Assembly (NCBI GenBank): GCA_002914845.1
Contig: JXTC01000074.1
Location: forward strand, 1 to 64,000
Reading direction: 5' to 3'
Source of the DNA: Trema orientale
Lineage: Eukaryota > Streptophyta > Magnoliopsida > Rosales > Cannabaceae
DNA: 64,000 nt
Positions 10,675 through 24,619 of this stretch are shown in pieces. The notes under the pieces are model-generated. The model had not been told where the DNA came from and ran no database searches. It was given only the letters and a program-made list of their open reading frames with translations. A program made the position numbers and the translations under genes. Numbering within the stretch: position 1 is the first letter of the stretch; every line of letters starts with the position of its first letter.

Positions 10675-13600
10675 ATGACTTCTCACGTCCCCGGGTTCTT
10701 TGCCGAATCGATATCGGCATCGGGTCGAAGCTCGGAGAAATTGAGCTTGCCAACGTTACAATCAAAGATGAAGTGTGACCCGGAAGGATACGAGGCTGAA
10801 CTGGTGACAGTGTACAATCAATTCAAGTCTTTCTTGGAGATGTTTGAACAGCAGGCGGCTTTGAAGTTCTCCTCCGTCAGCGGCTTCGCTAACGACCCGA
10901 CTGTGGCTAAGGACCTTGGCGATTGGGCCATGTTCTTAGCCCATGTCACTCCCTTCTACCCCAAACATCTTGCACCATTCCCAAACCAACTTGCTGACTT
11001 GCTCAGCTCCTCTGCGCGCTCCATCCCTTCGGGCCTTCGCTGCCACCTTGCTCAAGCTCTCGTTCTTTTGATTAACAGGAAGGTAAATAAGATGTTGTTA
11101 ATTCTTTGTTTGTTAGACTCTTAAAAGGCATCTAAGTTGTGGATGAATAATTTATAATTCTTTGTTAATCACAGTTTGATGTGTGTCTTTGTTCTTAGAT
11201 ACTTGATATTGGAGAGAATCTTGCTTTGTTCATGGAGCTGCAGACTCTAGGAGACAGGACTTTGAGAAAATTGGCATTCTCTCATGTAGTTCATAGTATT
11301 AGGCGAATGAATCAGAAGCACAAGAATGAAGCTAAAAACCGGGCGCTTCAGAATATCATATTTCCCATGCTACAGGTTTTCTTTTTTAATTAGTTTCTTT
11401 TCTTTGTTGTTGGTTTTGAGCTCCTATGTTTCTGGAGATTTTGGTTAGACTAATGCTTGAACATGAATATGTTCATAGCAAGAGGATGAAGCCAAAGCGA
11501 AGCGAGCGTTTGTCACACTATGCGAGCTTCACAGGAGGAAGGTGTGGTTCGACGATAGAACAGCCGACGCAATTTGTTCTGCATGCTTTCATTCCTCATC
11601 GAGGTACGCCTTTTCAATTTTCATAAGTGGTTTGCTATTTTATTTCTAATATTGGGGGGTTGTAAGACCAGTTTTATGTCTCAGGATCATGATTGCCTCT
11701 CTATCTGTTCTACTGGATTATGAGAAGATTGAAGATGAGGATGACAGTGATGCCTCAAGCGATGAAGATGATATGACTCCTCAAGCACCACAAGTTATTC
11801 TTAGTAAACAGAGTGTTTACAAGGTTTTACACTATCTTATCATAATTTTTAGGATCACGAATTCAAATATTGACTTGATCACGTACAATGTGATAAAGTT
11901 TTTCTAAATATCGTTGGTTGTGCTGTATGTAACTTAGATGCTTTTGTGCATATTTGGTTATACTATGGGACTTCAATTTTCGTCTTTTTAAATGAAGAAT
12001 TATACTACAAAAGCTTATTCAGGAGATTCAATGTTCTATGTTGGGGTAACTACTAGTTCTTTCCATGATGTTGCCCAAAAGTGGTAAAGAGAACATCCCC
12101 TTTGTATCAGCTTTAATTAATGATGTTGATGTTTGTTTTGAATGTAGGCACACCATACAGGTACAACTTCTAGCAAGAAGAAAAAGCAAGCCAAATTGCA
12201 GCGTGCTATACGTAGCATGAAAAAGCAACAACGGCTCTCGTCAGAAAAGAACACTTCAAATTATTATTCACCACTTAACCATTTGAAAGATCCACAGGTT
12301 TGTGACATCCTATATTATCATCTACTCCAGCTCAGACTAGAACGCTTTTCATGGTGTAGTTGGATCTATAATATGTTCTTCCTGCAGGGATTTGCTGAGA
12401 AGCTGTTTTCCCGCCTTCAGACCTGCAATGAACGTTTTGAGGTGGATATCATTTGTGTAGATTTTACTTATAGTAATCCAACTTTTTGATTCCTCTTAAG
12501 GATTTTCTCCTTTTTTTTTTTTTTTCTCGGTTGTCATTGTTCATGAAAAAATGTTAGCTCAGTTTGTAATCTTTACTGAGTTCAAAACTATTAATCGTAT
12601 TTTAAATTTTTTACTTATATTGCTTTCATTAAGTTAGCATTCTCTTCTGAAAACTCCATATCTAATTCCCTTTGATTCTTACGCTGTCTGAATCAGGTTA
12701 AGATGATGATGTTGAAAGTTATTGCTCGGACAGTTGGGCTTCACCGCCTAATTTTATTAAGCTTTTATCCCTATCTACAGAAATATGTTCAGGTAGTTTA
12801 ACTAGCTGCTGCAATTAAAGTTGTTGTCCCCTTTATGGTTTAGTTATGATGGTATGCTTGAATGATGAATATATTCATATGATAACACAGCCCCACCAAC
12901 GTGATGTCACAAATTTACTTGCTGCTGCAGTTCAGGCCTGCCATGATATGGTATGGAGGGTTTTCCTCAAACTTGCTGATCATACATTTACTCAAATTAT
13001 GGGCTCTTCTACTAATTTTCAGTTCAGTTTACTATCTCTACTGCTACCTTAAGAGGGTCTATTGCATGCAGGTGCCTCCTGATGCAGTTGAACCCTTATT
13101 CAAACAAGTAGTAAATCAATTTGTGCATGATCGTTCACGCCCAGAGGTGTGGATATAAAGCTTCTGTCTTTTTTATTCTTTTGACTTTTTTTATTTCAAT
13201 GTTTTTGATTTCGTTGATTTCGCCAGGCCATTGCTGTTGGACTTAATGTAATAAGGGAAATATGTCTTCGAATGCCTTTGGTAACTGCCTTTTATATATG
13301 TTATTTTGTTCCTGTGCTTTTTGTCATGAAATTTTCCGGTACTATTTTTTAATTTTTTGAACTTATTTCATTGGTTTTTCTCTCTACTTTTAATGCTTAG
13401 TTTTGTGCTGCTTTATTAACTCAAGTTTTTCTTGCTTCACTTTTAGTTAATGTCAGAAGATTTGCTCCAAGATCTTGCATTATATAAGAAATCGCACGAG
13501 AAAGCAGTTTCGATAGCAGCACGGTCACTTATTGGCTTATTTAGGGAGGTCTGTATGTCTCTACTCTGTGTCTTCTGTCTATCTTTCAATTTCTAGGGAC

Positions 13601-13969
13601 GTTAAACTTTTTTGATGTTCAGGTTTGCCCGTCACTTCTGGTTAAGAAGGATCGTGGGCGCCCTACGGACCCAAAGGCAAGGCCAAAAGCATACGGAGAG
13701 GTCAATGTGCCCAGCAATGTTCCTGGTGTCGAGTTGTTAGATCATGACGATGATGGGGATAGTGATGGTATGGATGAACCTGGATCCAGTGGCTCTGAAG
13801 ATGATCATGGCGATGATGAGATGGTTGCTTCCAGTGATGGTGATGAGGAAAATCAGGAATCTACTTATGACACTGATTGTGAAGATGATGACATAAAAGG
13901 TGATATAGTTGCTGATGATGATGATGATGATGGCAATAGTACAGATGACAGTGATGGTGGTGTCAGCAT

Positions 13970-14001
<32 letters not shown>

Positions 14002-15569
14002 TGGAGGAGGAGGAGGAACAGGACAATGAGGAGGAAGACAGAGAAGAAATGGAAGAAGCTGATGATGATACCAAGCATGGTCGAAGTGGACTGAAGGATT
14101 CTAATGCAAAAAAGAGAAAACTTTCTGAATTTGATAAACAACTTGTTGCTGCTGACACAAGTCTTCGGGCTTTGAAGAAATTGGCAGGAGCGACAATAGT
14201 GAGTGCATCACCTAATTTAGAGGATGGTATTCTTTCTAATGAGGATTTCCAAAGGATCAAGGAATTAAAGGTGAGCTATTTTTCTTTTTTTGGGAGGAAG
14301 CTTTGGATTCTACTGTTTAAGTTGATGCCAGAGATTGTATGCATTTTGTTCTGATGTACCCTCTTATTTACTGTCGATGCTTTTCTTTTAGGCAAAGAAG
14401 GAAGCAAAAGCAGCCTTGACCAAGCACGGTCTGTTAAGAAAAGGCTCAGATGCTAAATCAACACTGTTCAATATTCCTAATGCCGACCAAATAAGTGTTA
14501 AGCGAGTGGATCCGACAAAGCTTGAAGTAAGTTTTGCAGCTTTTACCGATGATTGAACTTTCAGCTCATTGATGTGGCTTTTAAGTAGTTTGTCCTCTAG
14601 TATTTTACATACTTTGGTATCATTAATTTTAAATATCTGCTAATTTTAGAGGCAAAGAAATGATTTATCACAAGGAGCATTAATTGTCAATTTGTAAATA
14701 CTTAAAAAAAGTATTTGTGGAACAAATTGTGATATCACTGAACTTTTACTTAAGTTTAGTAATTGAAAGGTCTTCATACTTTACTTTCCATCCCTAACAT
14801 GGATATACCTACATATCCTGAAGTTGCTTCTCCTTCCCCAGTCCAACATGCTTAAGAAAGGAGACAAATGCATTTTTTTTTCGTTATTCCATTTGACCTT
14901 CCTGAATTCGATCAGACTTCCGAAAAATTATTACTCTTTTTTTTTTGGCTGCTGATATTCTATTCTGAACTAATTGCTCGTGTACTTAGGCTCATGTACG
15001 GAGAAAGCTAAGCAAAGAAGAAAGATTGGCATTAGTTAGGGCAGGTAGAGAGGATCGAGAAAAGTACCAGTCTCGAACAGCCGTGAAACAAAAGAAGGTA
15101 AACCTTTACATTCATTATCTTCCTGCTTCTTAGAGTTCTAAACCATGTTCAAGCGTGCTCTGTGTTCGAATAACTCTTCTTTGTTTTCTTGTCATTTCTT
15201 TTGTAATTTTTTCGTAACGTCACTTTGTTTTGCTGAGACATCAATAATCTGGCTAAGCTTTGAAGAGGACGCCCGTTTTGCATTTTAGACTTAAGGATCC
15301 TGTGTACAAAGCTGCATTCATCAAGGAAAAGTGTATAAATAAAAGCCTTGAAGTCAGTGACGCTGTCACTTTCTGTTTTTGTTATAACTGTGTTTTTTTC
15401 TTTTGGCGTGATTTGACAGACGGGAGGTTTGAGTAATCGGCAGAAGGAACATAAGAAGGCTATGCCCCTTGCTGCAAAGAAAGCGAAGATAGCAAGATCC
15501 CGAACAGATAAAAGGAAAAAACAACAGCGCTCTGGCAAACAGTTCAGGGGAAAGAAAGCATGGAAATAG
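10675..15569 (+). CDS. SDA1: SDA1 homologue (60S ribosome biogenesis)
   Basis: SDA1-family protein. In yeast SDA1 acts in nucleolar and nucleoplasmic maturation and export of pre-60S particles and is needed for the actin cytoskeleton and G1 progress. Fifteen exons: 10675-11082, 11199-11375, 11479-11603, 11685-11823, 12148-12297, 12388-12441, 12697-12792, 12891-12950, 13072-13146, 13227-13280, 13447-13548, 13623-14270, 14392-14526, 14990-15097, 15420-15569. They encode 826 aa, close to the family length. The N-terminal half is helical/ARM-like (KCDPEGYEAEL, LFMELQTLGDRTLRKLAFSH). Exon 12 has a long Asp/Glu tract. The Lys/Arg-rich C terminus (KRKKQQRSGKQFRGKKAW) is typical of SDA1 and fits nucleolar targeting. 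The start is the first ATG in frame after the probable leader intron. From memory the nearest Arabidopsis gene is At1g13160, next to the ORP1D gene, as here. Confidence 0.93.
13740..14070 (+). repeat. In-frame GAT/GAG microsatellite (poly-Asp/Glu)
   Basis: Within SDA1 exon 12, GAT repeats (13909-13932 and about 13969-13999) encode runs of Asp followed by Glu-rich sequence. The low-complexity acidic linker separates the helical body from the basic tail. Antisense frames here read as poly-Ser and poly-Ile artefacts. Confidence 0.85.
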
Positions 15570-16200
15570 ACAAATAGTCTCCTACTTTCATCACATATAA
15601 TACTTTTTATCTTTATCTTTTTCCGCCTTTTATAAGAAGCATTGACCAATTTAGATGTGGCCTGAATGAAAATGAGTTCCTAGGGTCATCTTTCTGAAGC
15701 AGTGATAAATCTGCCTCAATACGAGGAAATTTTTTTGTAGGTTCTTGCGGGAAAAGTTTAACATAAACACCATACATCATATATTGGAATAGAAGCTTTG
15801 AATGTTGATTTCTTATTCATGACAAGTTTTTTGAGGGCTCAGTGCTTCCGTCTTCTTCACTTTTCTTTTTCTGTTTCCCCAAGTATACTTAATCTAATGC
15901 GGACTACTTCGACAGGTTAGTTGAGATGGTATTTAGGATTGTAACCCAATAAGAAAAGAGAGGGGTGGGTAAAAAGAAAGTATAAGAGGGAAAATAAGAC
16001 CCTGCAGCCACAAATAAAGCAAAATGAGAAAGCCTTTAAAAAACAAGCATTACACCTTGAAGGAATTCCTTTTCATAACTCGGCCTACACACAAAACTCG
16101 CATTCATGGAGGAAAACGGGGAAAGAAGAGAAATAGATAAACAATTGAAGGGAGCAGCATATTTTAGACCTCTAGTGAAGTCAGGCCAAAATTACTCTTT
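15570..16200. other. Convergent 3' region of SDA1 and ORP1
   Basis: About 630 bases between two convergent stop codons. Expected to hold both 3' UTRs and poly(A) signals. No other feature seen. Confidence 0.6.
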
Positions 16201-19200
16201 TCACTCTTCTCCTGAACATGAAGGCATATCACTACTACTCTGACCAAATATATCAGGAATTCCATCCCAGTTCCTCTGCTCCCTTGTTTCCCAGTACCCA
16301 CCCTTGTAACAATAACAACCATCCTCATCCTTCTGAAACCATCTTGGCTGCCAACCTCTCTCCTGCAGTTTTCTCGCCTGTGTCAACGAAAACGGAAGTT
16401 CAAATTCAGTCTATTTCGTCCAAAAGGCCAAAGTATAAGACTAAGAGGTACAAGATTTCAAAAGAATACAGCGTAATTTTTAAGTGCGTTCCAGTAATTA
16501 GCAGTAAGCTTGTGAAAGATTTCCATCACTTTCACATATATGAAAAAAAATATCGGTTATACTCAATTTCTTACAGCATTTTCAAATCTATCCTTTTTTA
16601 TATATCAAAATGGACGATTCCATCATTTATAGTTGAAAAGAATAGCTGCAGGGGGTTTTTCAAATTCAAACCAAAAGAATTTTTTTTTTTTTTTAATAAA
16701 TATTTTTAACTTCGGAATTTTCTTGATTCGGATCCACATCGAGATGATAAGTTTCATAAATGGATCAATTTTTATATTCTGTCTCTTTAACCTGGAATTC
16801 ATCCTTTGCTGAGTAAACCAGTATTTATTTTTGTTCATACAATTTCTGATATTCAGTAATTTCAGAAATTTAGGTGAAAGAGAGGAGGGATCTATAGATG
16901 AATACCTGTCTTTGTAACTGTTCAAGTCTTAGCTTCTCTGCATTCGCCAACTCATATTCCCCGTTCTCGAGATGTCTTTGATCTGGTCTAAGCCTCGAGT
17001 CAGTCAGAGGCAATTTATCCAATAATCCAGGTGTCAGTTCATTCAAAGATATTGCAAAAGGTGAGAGATTGTATCTTGTCTTGGTAATATATTTGTCTCT
17101 TTCCCACAGTAGCACAGCTTCGGTCATTGGATCATACCCTTTTGGCTTTGTAGTTGGATCTCCCAGCACATAGTACATTGCTTCGTCCCACTTGCCCACT
17201 AACATCGCTACTTTTTCTCCAGTCTTATTGTCTTGCACAAATCCATGAACCTGATAAAACCAGAGAAAAGGTGAGCTGCGTGACAAAACAACAGAAACGA
17301 ATGTCATTAAGTCAATACAACGGGCACCTGATATACCCCTTGTCTGTCACAATTATAAAACTAACCTGATGTGGATTACGGTCTATGATAGACTGCTCCT
17401 TGAACTTCAGCTTGCAGGAGTAAGTGCCACTGCCCCTGATGCGCATGGTGCCATAGTGATCACAATAAATTTTTCCTAGTATGATATTGTATATAGAAGT
17501 AGTGACCTTGCTCCACTGAAATGTTTCGCCATCATCGAACTGTAGTGAAAGGACACCCACAGGATCAAGCTGAATAGAACGTCCCCAAAACTTGCCTTTG
17601 AGATTGGAGTCTGCCCAGAATTTCCAGCCTCGTCCTTCACAGTGACAAGCAACAACCATAGGGTGGTGACTCACCTGAATGCAAGCTGCTTGTTAGAAAA
17701 TAATGTGGTTCACTGTGACCGTAAATAACAATACTTCAAAGTTCAAACTCAACAGTGAGAATAATGAGGTACATGAAGCAGATATGACTTAACCGAGGAT
17801 GCTATCAGATGTCAAACATCAAACACGTTCAGCTTAAAAGAAAGAAAGTATTACTTTTTCAGAGAAGAACCGAAGTCCTTTATCTGGATAGTCAGCCTCA
17901 TATGTCTCTCCAAGGAGAGGATTAAAGGGTTTGCACTGCCGACCTTCTGTGGACGCATAGCCAGAGACAGCAAAAGCAGCAACATTTAGAATTCTCATTA
18001 AGTCGTTTCCCTGCAACAAATGAAATCCTAATTTGTCAAATATTCAGAAAACTTTGAATTGGATTAAAATCTGATCTCTTTTTCTATCAGCCTTTAATTC
18101 CCCCCGAAAAAATCAAATGCACTCAATCGACAATCAATGATAAATATCAAGCTGCTGAGCATGAAAAAATCTACATGTGACAGACAGCACACTAAATGGT
18201 GCCCCCAACTCAGGGTCAGTGTATCAACTACCAGAGTATCTGGTTTAAACTTTACTAAGAGATCACGCTTTTAAATCTTCTTCGTATAGACTAATAGCTA
18301 AAGATCTAACCTGCTTTCCCCATTCCATAGCTCGATCAACCAGGTATGAATACTCCAGGTCCTCAAAACACTTCTGTAATGAAGAGAGTGGTTCATTAAA
18401 ATAAACAGGAAGACAAACTCCAGATAAGTCCTTTCCAATATTGTCCTTGATAATTGACCAAAGTCCAACTGGCTTCTCTTTCTCCTTTGGCTCTGGCAAA
18501 TTATCCCTTCTTTTAACGTAGGGATATTCAACCATCCTGATTTCCTTCTCAATTCCACGCAACCGATCAGAAAAGAAAGAATCCCTTTCGTATATACAAC
18601 CATTTCCCATACCTTCCCTACTCCGATAGGAAGCACTTCTTAAAGAATCTGCAGACAAGAAGTCATTTGTATCAAAATATGTTCCGTCATCCTCATCTGT
18701 TTCAATATCCGCTCCATCTTGACTTTCATTATCTGCATCAGAATCAGATGCACTGCCCTCGGACATGACGGAATAGAAATCTGTGACATTCAGAGAAAGA
18801 GTAGCTTGTAAAAGTGAAGGAAAAAAAAATATGGACTTAACAACAGTAAAGATAAATAAATAACACAAGGCTGTGGAATCACAAAAAACTACTAACCACT
18901 GAACCTCCTATTCCCTTGTCCACAGTATGACTCGCGTTCCTTTGTTTCATCCACAACAGTAGTTTCCAGCTCAATTTTCTCAGTCTGAGTCAAATGTTAA
19001 GAAAACAGATAAAGTACGTCAATAAAGTCCTGTTAATTTCACTCTACTACCCCAAACACCTCATTATACACATCAAACAACAGAATCAGCTTAAATTGTG
19101 CCCGTAGCCCATCAAGCGAAAAAAAAAAAGGGAAAAAGAAGAGTAATATCTCAAACCAATATAAGACAAAACTATAACATACTAGCGCTGGAAAACGAGT

Positions 19201-20373
19201 GTATGAGTATGGATAAACCAACGAAAGAGAAATAATACCTCCAACTGTCTCAACGTGTCTAACAACAAAACATGTTTATGCCGAAGAGTCTTCAATTGGT
19301 TTTTAAGCTCGGAGGTTTCCAAAAGCATAATGGACTCACAGTCCTTGATGACTGCCTCACCAATGCCCTCCTGCAATAGCCTTAATCTTAGCTTCTCCGT
19401 TGAAACAACGACATCTTCCGAAGGCGCAAAATCACTGCTCGTCAACACTCGAGGGAATAGATCTTTCGAAGCTAGCAGCGCTTCAATCCATATAGCTCTG
19501 TCCTCTCTAGATACACAACGCAAGTGAAGAGTCTTTGTTCCAGTAAATATAGAAAGCCTCTTATCATCAGATTTGCTTGCACGTATTGAAGAAACCTAAA
19601 AAACCACATTACTTCAGATTCAAAAAGCATTACCAAAATCTAATAACAGAGCAAACAGTACAGATGGATCATATAACACTTTATTCAAACCAATCCCATT
19701 TCACTTGAGAGCGTCTATTTAATTCGATACCCTTTATGAAATACTTACTGAATTCAGAAAATTTCAACTTTTGATTCATACCCATCAAGTAAAAACATAA
19801 GAAATAAGTATAACAAGTATAAAAACTGGAGAAAAAGCAAAAACAGGGTGAGTTTCAGACCTTCAAATGCACTTCCCCAAATGGTTTGCAAGGCCTAGCT
19901 GAGGCTCCAAGTCGATTACTACTCCAATTAGCCTTACGCATATACCTCAACGAGTCCTCACCGATCACCCTAAGCCCCTTCTCTCTCGCCGGGCTCATCA
20001 AAATCTTGTCCGGACCATGAACTTTATAGTAAGAAAGCACTCCATCTTCGAGCACGAACCACCTCGACCTCCAACCCTTACCATAATTCACCCACTTATA
20101 CAAAATCCCGGCCACGCTACCTCCACCAAACACCTTCGAATCCCTAGCCTCACTGACCGCTTCTTCAACCTCATGGCTCAACGTAGCAGACGCTTTCTCC
20201 GATTCCGTTCCCACCGACGATACCTGAGCCGATAAGCTCGGTTTCGAACCGTAGCTCACGCTCCTGATCGAAGCATCGACCCCTAACTGGCACTGACCCG
20301 GGGATTTCCCGACGACCGGGTTGGCCCGGTCCCGGTCGATCGAAACCGGAGCAATGCAGCACAAAGGGTTCAT
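16201..20373 (-). CDS. Oxysterol-binding protein-related protein, ORP1C/1D type
   Basis: Lipid transfer/sensor protein acting at membrane contact sites. Exons: 20373-19861, 19595-19239, 18984-18897, 18780-18311, 18010-17855, 17674-17366, 17250-16906, 16377-16201; total 804 aa. Domains in order: PH domain from about residue 85 ([21 protein letters not shown]), ending near [10 protein letters not shown]; a heptad-rich coiled coil at about 235-305; an acidic segment with a FFAT-like core TYFDTND at 353-359, the usual docking site for ER VAP27 proteins; the OSBP domain from about 422 (KPVGLWSII), with the fingerprint EKVSHHPM at 527-534 where the textbook form is EQVSHHPP. The C terminus has the ORP1 signatures [21 protein letters not shown] and GYWETRE. 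The start chosen is MNPLCC, which I recall as the conserved N terminus; 19 more in-frame residues upstream (20430) look like leader. Nearest from memory: At1g13170 or At4g08180. Confidence 0.93.
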
Positions 20374-22030
20374 CGGAACCGAGAGTGAACCATCCAAATC
20401 AAAACCAAAGCAGAAAACAACGTCGATCACGATAATGCCGCACCTAAACCATTCCGATCAAGCTCCTCCCATGGAGTTTCATTCGGGTCGGACTCTAAAC
20501 CCGAACACACCACCCGTTTGGAGCACCGAAACGGAACGTTCCAGAAATGACATTAGATCGTAAACGGAACGGGAGCTTTGGCTTTTAGATCTCAACGAGA
20601 AACCAAAACTGTCTATATATGTATATAAATAAATAAAATTAAGAAGGAAGAAGAAACTGAGCTCTGAGCTCACAGATCCATTAAAGACACTCACTGCTCA
20701 GTTTTTTTTTTTAATAAAAAATAATAATTGTAAAGAGAGGCGTGAATGGCGTAGGATAAGCCATAAGCCATAATCAACATATATATATATACATATATTT
20801 ATATATTGGTGTAATAATAATTAATTAAAAGAGAGTGATTTTCATGGAGTTTGGTTTTTTGGGTTTTCGGGGGAGACAGCTAACGTGCGCATTTGCGCAC
20901 AGATAGCGACTGGAATTACAATTTTACCCTTGATTGTCTAGTGAAAGAGTTGGGAGGAGATGGGGAGACGGGACTGGGGGGGAACAGTAGGGGTGTTTAG
21001 GTAATTTCGGATAAGGAAAGCGATCTCGTAACGACGGACCGGGATGTCTGTGAAATGATATTGGAGATTTTGATGTTCGTAGGAGGAGCACTACCGCCAC
21101 TAGGCACTAGCTGAAGCTTTCAGTGAGTGGGTTGTGGTTGTCTGCGTCGAAGGTCTATGGAGAACGGTGGAGATTCGTTGTGTTATTGGGCCTCTAATTG
21201 TGGGCCGTACTGTCATAGCGTTTTGGAAGAGTTGACTATTGGGCTTTATGATCTGCTGCGTACAACTGCAAAGCACTGGAGAGAAGATACGCAATTAATT
21301 ACGTGGATCACATTCATTGGGTTGGTCACAAATTCAATATTCCCTTTTTTTAGCCGGAATAAACAAACAATATGTGGCAAAAGTTTAAATGTTTGAGAAA
21401 GAATAATGACCAATGAAGCAATAGATTATGCTTTGGAAATGATAAAAAATTAAAGTGAGACAATGATTCAATTAAATATTAATTCCCGGAAATTACTCAA
21501 TTATGATGATTGCAGGGAATCCGTAATTTCTTTTCCGTATAATTAAATCAAAAAAATTAGCCTTTGTGTATTGTTTTTGGTTATGAAAATTTGAAAAAAA
21601 CAAAAATGAAATCTTTAAAAACACATATATATTTTTTTTAAATGATTTTTTTTTTAGTTTCATTATAAGTTTCTTTGAGCAATTTGAGGACTAGGATAAG
21701 GGAAAAAAATAAAGTAACAAGTTTTGCCGGGTTCTAATTGTATATATATAAGGTAATTTTTTTAAAATATACATATAAAGTGATTTTGAAATAAAAAATT
21801 TCTTAAAAGTTCCATTGAAATAAGAAAAAAAAAATCCTGAAGTCACTAAAATACGCAGAACCAAAATGTGATCGTGTATCAAGGAATGGAAGACAAAAAG
21901 TACACCGGTAATTACAATATTTATGTAAAAAATTGAATGATGTTAAACCTAATAAGTTGCGTAATGTACTTTTGCTAACTACATGCTTCAGTGTCGTTGT
22001 TAAAAGCTCTTGTTTATGTTGTACAACATA

Positions 22031-22790
22031 AAGATCATTATCATTCATTGGTCAGGACCGGTACAAGAACTTTTAACATTTAAATAAGAGCTCTTAAACA
22101 GTAAGAGCATCAACTGCTTAGAATAAATAAATGGGTAAAAACATCCACTATTTAAAATCTCAGTCTTAAATTCGAGTCACACCGGAATAGACATAGACGT
22201 AAAAATCTATTAATTTTTCTAAAAAATCAATTGATATGTCTTTTTTACAAGTGACTAAATTGAAAAGTGAATATGAAAACAAATCTTATCAATACAATAA
22301 GAAGTCCTTTCAAAAAAATAATACAATAAGAAATATTATTAGGGCATTTACCAAACACAAAAAAGATCCACAATTGATGAATAGCATTTAAACACGAATG
22401 AGTATATTTTTCAACGCCCAACATAGCTTTCCTCCAAAGCAAGAAAATCCCATCACCTTTCTTTTTATCATTAAGGTATATCGAGCATACGACTAGAATG
22501 TAGATTCAATTTTTGTATAGGAAAATGGCTAGTGTCCATAATAAAATGTGTAGTCATATGAAAAACTGGTCATAAAAATGTCACTTAGGTCCCAAAAAAA
22601 AAAAAAACGACACATCTTGTTTTTTTGCAAAAACATTCAATGCATTTTATTAATATCAAATAAAACATTCTATTCGTATTTTTTTTTTATCAAATTGTTG
22701 ACATTGAGTATTTTTAATTTTTAAAATCAAATAATATAATTATTAAAAAAATATTTGTGATTAGATCATTATCATTTATTGGTCAGAACG
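22031..22790. repeat. Short direct repeat pair
   Basis: AGATCATTATCATTCATTGG-like sequence followed by TCAG and CCGGT occurs at about 22030-22062 and, slightly changed, at 22762-22792. Probably remnants of a duplicated element; no further similarity was followed. Confidence 0.45.
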
Positions 22791-23589
22791 GTTGCTTTCT
22801 GACTATTTCTATGGCTTTCTTGTCGATAAATTCAAAGAATATAAATACTTTTGTAACAATTTTAAACTCTAATTTTGGCTGTATAAGTGAATGAGTGAAC
22901 CTGGTGAGCTTTGATAGAAAAATATAAATAGAATATTTTATTTTTATATTAACGAAATTTTTTCTCAAAAAGACGAAAAAGTCTTTTTTTAAAAAAAGAA
23001 AAGTCTTGATTTTTTATTTTATTTTTCGGGTGAACTACCAAAAAATACCTTAAAATTTAGGTTTCTTGTAATTTAAATCCTGAAGTTTGAACTCTACAAA
23101 ATAATACTCTCGGAATAATAATTTCTAAAAATTAATAGTTTGAGTTAATTTTTTGAATAACTTAAATAAGTAGAAAACAATGATACCATCAAAATTAAGA
23201 AGAATAATAAAGACTAATTCAATTTTAATGAAGAATATTATTATTTTTTTGTTACTAAAAATAGTGGACAAAAAAATCAGTACATGGTATCGATTTTGCA
23301 AATTCATCTCAATATATTTTTGTATAAAGTTTCAAGATGCAAAACACACAAAAACCATGACATTTTTATGAAGTTTACTCTTCATTTTTTTTTTGTATCT
23401 CCAATTCATAATAAAAATTAACAATAACTAGTTATTTTTGTTATGATTACTATTCATATAAATGTCTAAATGAACCTGAATGATTAATCCTCAATGAATC
23501 AATTTGATTCAAAAATTTCTCGGGGTTAATGACATGACACTGGTGGATTGGGCAGGTTGAATTAGGCTCGTTAGTATATTTTGGAGGGC

Positions 23590-23770
23590 TAAGGGCTGTT
23601 TGGCATCATAACTAAAAAATAGTTTTTTGTTTTTAAAAATAAAAAACTATTTTTTGAGAATAAGTAAGGGTGTTTTTTGAGAATAAGTAAGGGTGTTTGG
23701 CATTGTTTTCTGATAACAGTTTTTAAAAACTATTTTCTACCCTCGATTTTTTTGTTTAAAGTTTTATAAC
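23590..23770. repeat. GTTTGGCA-type repeat with internal tandem duplication
   Basis: GGCTGTTTGGCATCA and GGTGTTTGGCATTG frame an AT-rich inverted region (AAAAAATAGTTTTTTG and its inverse). The string TTTTTTGAGAATAAGTAAGG occurs twice in tandem at about 23652-23695. Resembles the end of a plant TIR element; incomplete. Confidence 0.4.
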
Positions 23771-24040
23771 ATTTTTATGGTAGAGTTTCAAACTTAAACA
23801 CGTCCTTAATATTCGTAATTGGTCGAGATTTGTCTACTGACTAGCTGAGTTTTATGAACTAATTTGTTGATGTTTGTTAGCTGACTAGTTAGTTTTTTTA
23901 CCTAACTAATATATGTTTAAAACATGAAAGTGACAATTTTGGTATAAAATTGCTAATATTTTATAATTCTAAGTATATTTGTTAAATATTATACGATAAA
24001 AATTGAATTTAGAACTCTAATTATAAAAGTTTTTTATTAG
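23740..24040. repeat. Diverged dispersed repeat, copy 1 (partner 41345-41690)
   Basis: Shares ordered landmarks with 41345-41690: GTTTCAAA, GACTAGTTGAGTTTT-like, TTTAAAAC, ACAATTTTGGTANAAAATT, TATTATACGA and AAAATTGAATTT-like. Same orientation, heavily diverged and non-coding. Confidence 0.5.
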
Positions 24041-24619
24041 AAGACAGAAGTAAAGTGAGCAAATAATTGGCCATCTAGACTAATCCGATTAACCTGATAA
24101 GCAACTGAAATTAAATTATGATTCATCTCAATCTGTCCAATGTAAACTTGGTTGAGTTGGAGGTAAGTTATAACCCGCCCAATATAAACCCAGCTGTCCA
24201 TTGTAAATTATATTTGTTTAATATATTCTAAAATATTATTAAATCTGTGAATTTTTGGTGAGAATATATTATTTTATTGATGTTAAATATTTTGAGAAGA
24301 TTATTAAAGATTTTATGATATGTGATTAGTAATTTACAAGTACGAACATTAAATAATAATTAAGATATGATACTTTTTTTTTCCTTTTTCTTTTATGAAA
24401 AGATGAACACGCCTATTTTATTGATCGGGTTAAGCATGTTACCCAATGATATGTATAACATTATGAGGATTACAAGTAACAAAAGTCACAACGTAAATAA
24501 TTGGGGTATTATTAGTTTTGACTCTCATTTAAAACACGTGATGAAAAAATAGACGACTTATAAACTATTTATGAAAGTAGAACTTTTATTTAATGAAGAA
24601 TTTCGAAATTTCAAAATTA

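Noticed and set aside
13737-14260. Minus-strand poly-Ser and poly-Ile frames
   Set aside because: Antisense readings of the SDA1 Asp/Glu codon repeat.
20374-20430. In-frame upstream ATG for ORP1, adding 19 residues
   Set aside because: MNPLCC is the N terminus I recall for this family; the added residues look like leader sequence. Not fully excluded.
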